Shown here in pieces: positions 62,371 to 64,000 of a stretch of 64,000 bases of DNA. Numbering within the stretch: the stretch's first letter is position 1; every line of letters starts with the position of its first letter. The notes under the pieces are model-generated. The model was not told the DNA's origin and ran no database searches. It saw only the letters and a list, made by a program, of their open reading frames with translations. The DNA lies in contig NZ_FYAS01000007.1 of the NCBI RefSeq assembly GCF_900185715.1, positions 1-64,000 of the forward strand, in the 5' to 3' direction. Source of the stretch: Allobosea sp. CS1GBMeth4. GTDB lineage: Bacteria; Pseudomonadota; Alphaproteobacteria; Rhizobiales; Beijerinckiaceae. The position numbers and the translations under genes were made by a program.

Positions 62371-63359
62371 TCGCGTCTCGGCCGCGTCTCGGCTTTCTCG
62401 GCCTCGGCTGGATCGGGCTCGATCGCATGAAGGCCATTCTCGCTTCGGGAACGGTCGAGGTCGCCGGCTTCGTCGATCCCGCGCCGGAAGCGGCCGGGCA
62501 AGCGCATGGGCTCGCCCCCGGAGCCCGGCAGCTCTCCTCGCTGGAGGACCTGCTCGCGCTCGGCCTCGACGGCCTCGTCGTGGCGACGCCGAACGCGCTC
62601 CATGCCGCCCAGAGCCTCGCCGCGCTACGGGCCGGCGTCGCTGTCTTCTGCCAGAAGCCGCTCGGGCGCACGGCAGAGGAGGTGCGGGAGGTGGTGTCTG
62701 CTGCAAGGGAGGCGGACCGGCTGCTCGGCGTCGACCTGTCCTATCGCTGGACCGAGGGCATGCAGCGCCTGCGTGACCTGGTCCGCACCGGGACGCTCGG
62801 GCGTGTCCATGCGCTGGATCTCGTCTTCCACAACGCCTACGGCCCGGACAAGCCCTGGTTCTACGACCGGCGGCTCGCAGGCGGAGGCTGCGTCATGGAT
62901 CTCGGCATCCATCTCGTCGACCTGGCGCTCTGGCTGCTCGACTTTCCAAAGGTCCACGCGGTCGGCTCGCATCTTTTCGCAGGCGGCGAACCGCTCGCGC
63001 CGGACAGCGAGCGTGTCGAGGATTACGCGGCGGCCACGCTCGAGCTCGACAGCGGCGCGGTCGTGCGCCTCGCCTGCTCGTGGCGGCTGCATGCGGGCCG
63101 CGACGCGGTGATCGCCGCGGAGGTCTATGGCAGCCGGGGCGGTGCGGCGTTTCGCAATATCGACGGCTCGTTCTACGATTTCGTCACCGAGCATTTCAGC
63201 GGCACGACAGGCCGGACGATGACGGTGCCGCCCGACAGGTGGGGCGGCCGGGCAGCCTGCGACTGGGCGCGCCGGCTCGCACGAGGCGGACGTCATGATC
63301 CCGAGAGCGAACGGCTCGTCGATGTCGCCGAGGTGCTGGACCGCATCTATCGGCGATGA
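62367..63359 (+). CDS. Gfo/Idh/MocA family oxidoreductase
   Basis: The 330-residue product begins GFLGLGWIGLDRMKAIL, a Rossmann motif, and has the family segment FCQKPLGRTAEEVREVV with the conserved Lys-Pro. The C-terminal domain carries GGGCVMDLGIHLVDLALWLL, which holds the catalytic Asp-x3-His. Members oxidise myo-inositol, glucose or other cyclitols. It is coupled to the dehydrogenase, so the two may act in sequence on an inositol or sugar made by the island. Confidence 0.85.
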   Translation: MIASRPRLGFLGLGWIGLDRMKAILASGTVEVAGFVDPAPEAAGQAHGLAPGARQLSSLEDLLALGLDGLVVATPNALHAAQSLAALRAGVAVFCQKPLGRTAEEVREVVSAAREADRLLGVDLSYRWTEGMQRLRDLVRTGTLGRVHALDLVFHNAYGPDKPWFYDRRLAGGGCVMDLGIHLVDLALWLLDFPKVHAVGSHLFAGGEPLAPDSERVEDYAAATLELDSGAVVRLACSWRLHAGRDAVIAAEVYGSRGGAAFRNIDGSFYDFVTEHFSGTTGRTMTVPPDRWGGRAACDWARRLARGGRHDPESERLVDVAEVLDRIYRR

Positions 63360-63451
63360 GAATCGACCGGTGCTGCGCCGCCGCCCCGCTGGTCCCGCCG
63401 ATCCGGCAGCTCGGTCGCTGGGAGCGGACCGCCATGGGTGATGAGCCGTCC

Positions 63452-64000
63452 TCACGGATCGCCGCCATGGAGCCCAGCCATCCGTTCCCGCAGGCGCGGC
63501 ACGGTCCAGTCCAGGAAACAGCGGAGCTTCAGCGGCAGCAGCTCCGCCTCCGGATAGACGAGGCTGACCGGCAGCGGCTCCGGCGCGAACTCGGGCAGAA
63601 GGACCTGCAGCCGGCCGGAGCGCAATTCCTCCTCCACCTGATAGGACAGCAGGCGGATGATCCCGAAATCCGCCAGCGCGGCCTGGATCGCTGCCTCCGT
63701 CGTGTTGACCGCCAGCCTCGGGTGCGGATCGACGGCAAAGGCCGCGCTGTCCCGCCGGTAGCGCGTTTCCGGAGCGACGGCGAAGCCCTGGAAGCTGATC
63801 CCGTCATGTCGCGCCAGATCCTCCGGCGTGCGCGGCACGCCGCGCCGGGCGAGGTAGCCGGGGCTGGCGCAAATGACGCGACGGACCGTGCCCAGCCGGG
63901 TCGCGATCAGCGCGCTGTCCGCCAGATGCCCGATGCGCAGGGCGACATCGATATGCTCGTCGGCGAGATTGAGCTGCTGGTCGGTCAGCATCAGCCGCAG
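63452..64000 (-). CDS. LysR family regulator, C-terminal fragment (cut by window edge)
   Basis: The final 183 codons encode the LysR effector-binding domain: ADEHIDVALRIGHLADSALI, GTVRRVICASPGYLARRGVP and LAVNTTEAAIQAALADFGI. The helix-turn-helix lies beyond position 64000. It converges with the oxidoreductase pair, so a regulatory link is possible only by proximity. Confidence 0.85.
   Translation of the reverse strand: MRLMLTDQQLNLADEHIDVALRIGHLADSALIATRLGTVRRVICASPGYLARRGVPRTPEDLARHDGISFQGFAVAPETRYRRDSAAFAVDPHPRLAVNTTEAAIQAALADFGIIRLLSYQVEEELRSGRLQVLLPEFAPEPLPVSLVYPEAELLPLKLRCFLDWTVPRLRERMAGLHGGDP

Overview
The window is about 64 kb of GC-rich DNA, dense with genes that often overlap by ATGA or GTGA, from an alphaproteobacterium of the order Hyphomicrobiales (Rhizobiales). 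A Bosea- or Methylobacterium-like genome is my best guess, as an inference. The markers are a BcsN-BcsA-BcsB cellulose operon, a Ros/MucR-family regulator, a DUF1488 protein, several small basic proteins typical of the order, a TTAA-N7-TTAAC (CtrA-type) box with a GANTC site inside it, and a rhizobial-type interspersed palindrome. I saw no rRNA, tRNA or CRISPR array.
Layout. (1) 1-3.3 kb, minus: cellulose synthase operon bcsN-bcsA-bcsB, with bcsB cut by the window edge. (2) 3.3-5.3 kb: small and decayed genes and an AT-rich island. (3) 5.3-13.9 kb, plus: a carbohydrate operon with mannose-6-phosphate isomerase, a GT4 glycosyltransferase fused to a toroid domain, a GH130 phosphorylase, three small proteins, a GH13 alpha-glucosidase-type enzyme and a second GT4 enzyme. 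(4) 14-20 kb: a mosaic of small genes, several from paralogous families, with hemolysin III, a zinc-ligand-deficient MucR relative, a cold-shock gene with clear promoter and terminator, an amber-interrupted small gene and a frameshifted integrase. (5) 19.7-26 kb: an HxlR regulator divergent from an operon of isochorismatase-like hydrolase, alpha/beta hydrolase, XapX protein, Tat-exported amidohydrolase, DoxX protein and MFS exporter. (6) 26.2-30.7 kb: a threonine-synthase-like enzyme and a polar amino-acid ABC importer. (7) 38.5-31.3 kb, minus: an eight-gene catabolic operon with an NMT1/SsuA-type ABC importer, FAD oxidoreductase, CaiB CoA-transferase, crotonase, ferredoxin and LysR regulator. 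(8) 38.6-45.3 kb: dCMP-deaminase-like protein, MHYT-PAS-GGDEF-EAL protein, zinc alcohol dehydrogenase, NUDIX hydrolase and DUF1003 protein. (9) 45.4-63.4 kb: a large glycoconjugate island made of two converging operons plus a short third block. (10) The window ends in a LysR gene truncated by the edge.
How it fits together. Much of the window serves surface or intracellular carbohydrate chemistry. BcsA has a PilZ domain that should read cyclic di-GMP, and a MHYT-GGDEF-EAL protein 37 kb away could make or degrade that signal. Region 9 is the best candidate for an undescribed pathway. It combines inositol-3-phosphate synthase, a UDP-xylose-synthase-like enzyme, two other NAD-dependent sugar epimerases, three tandem CgeB-like glycosyltransferases, a GT4 enzyme, a pyruvyltransferase-like protein, an F420-hydrogenase-beta-like protein, a methyltransferase, and a small glycoside hydrolase whose (beta/alpha)8 barrel halves appear in swapped (circularly permuted) order.
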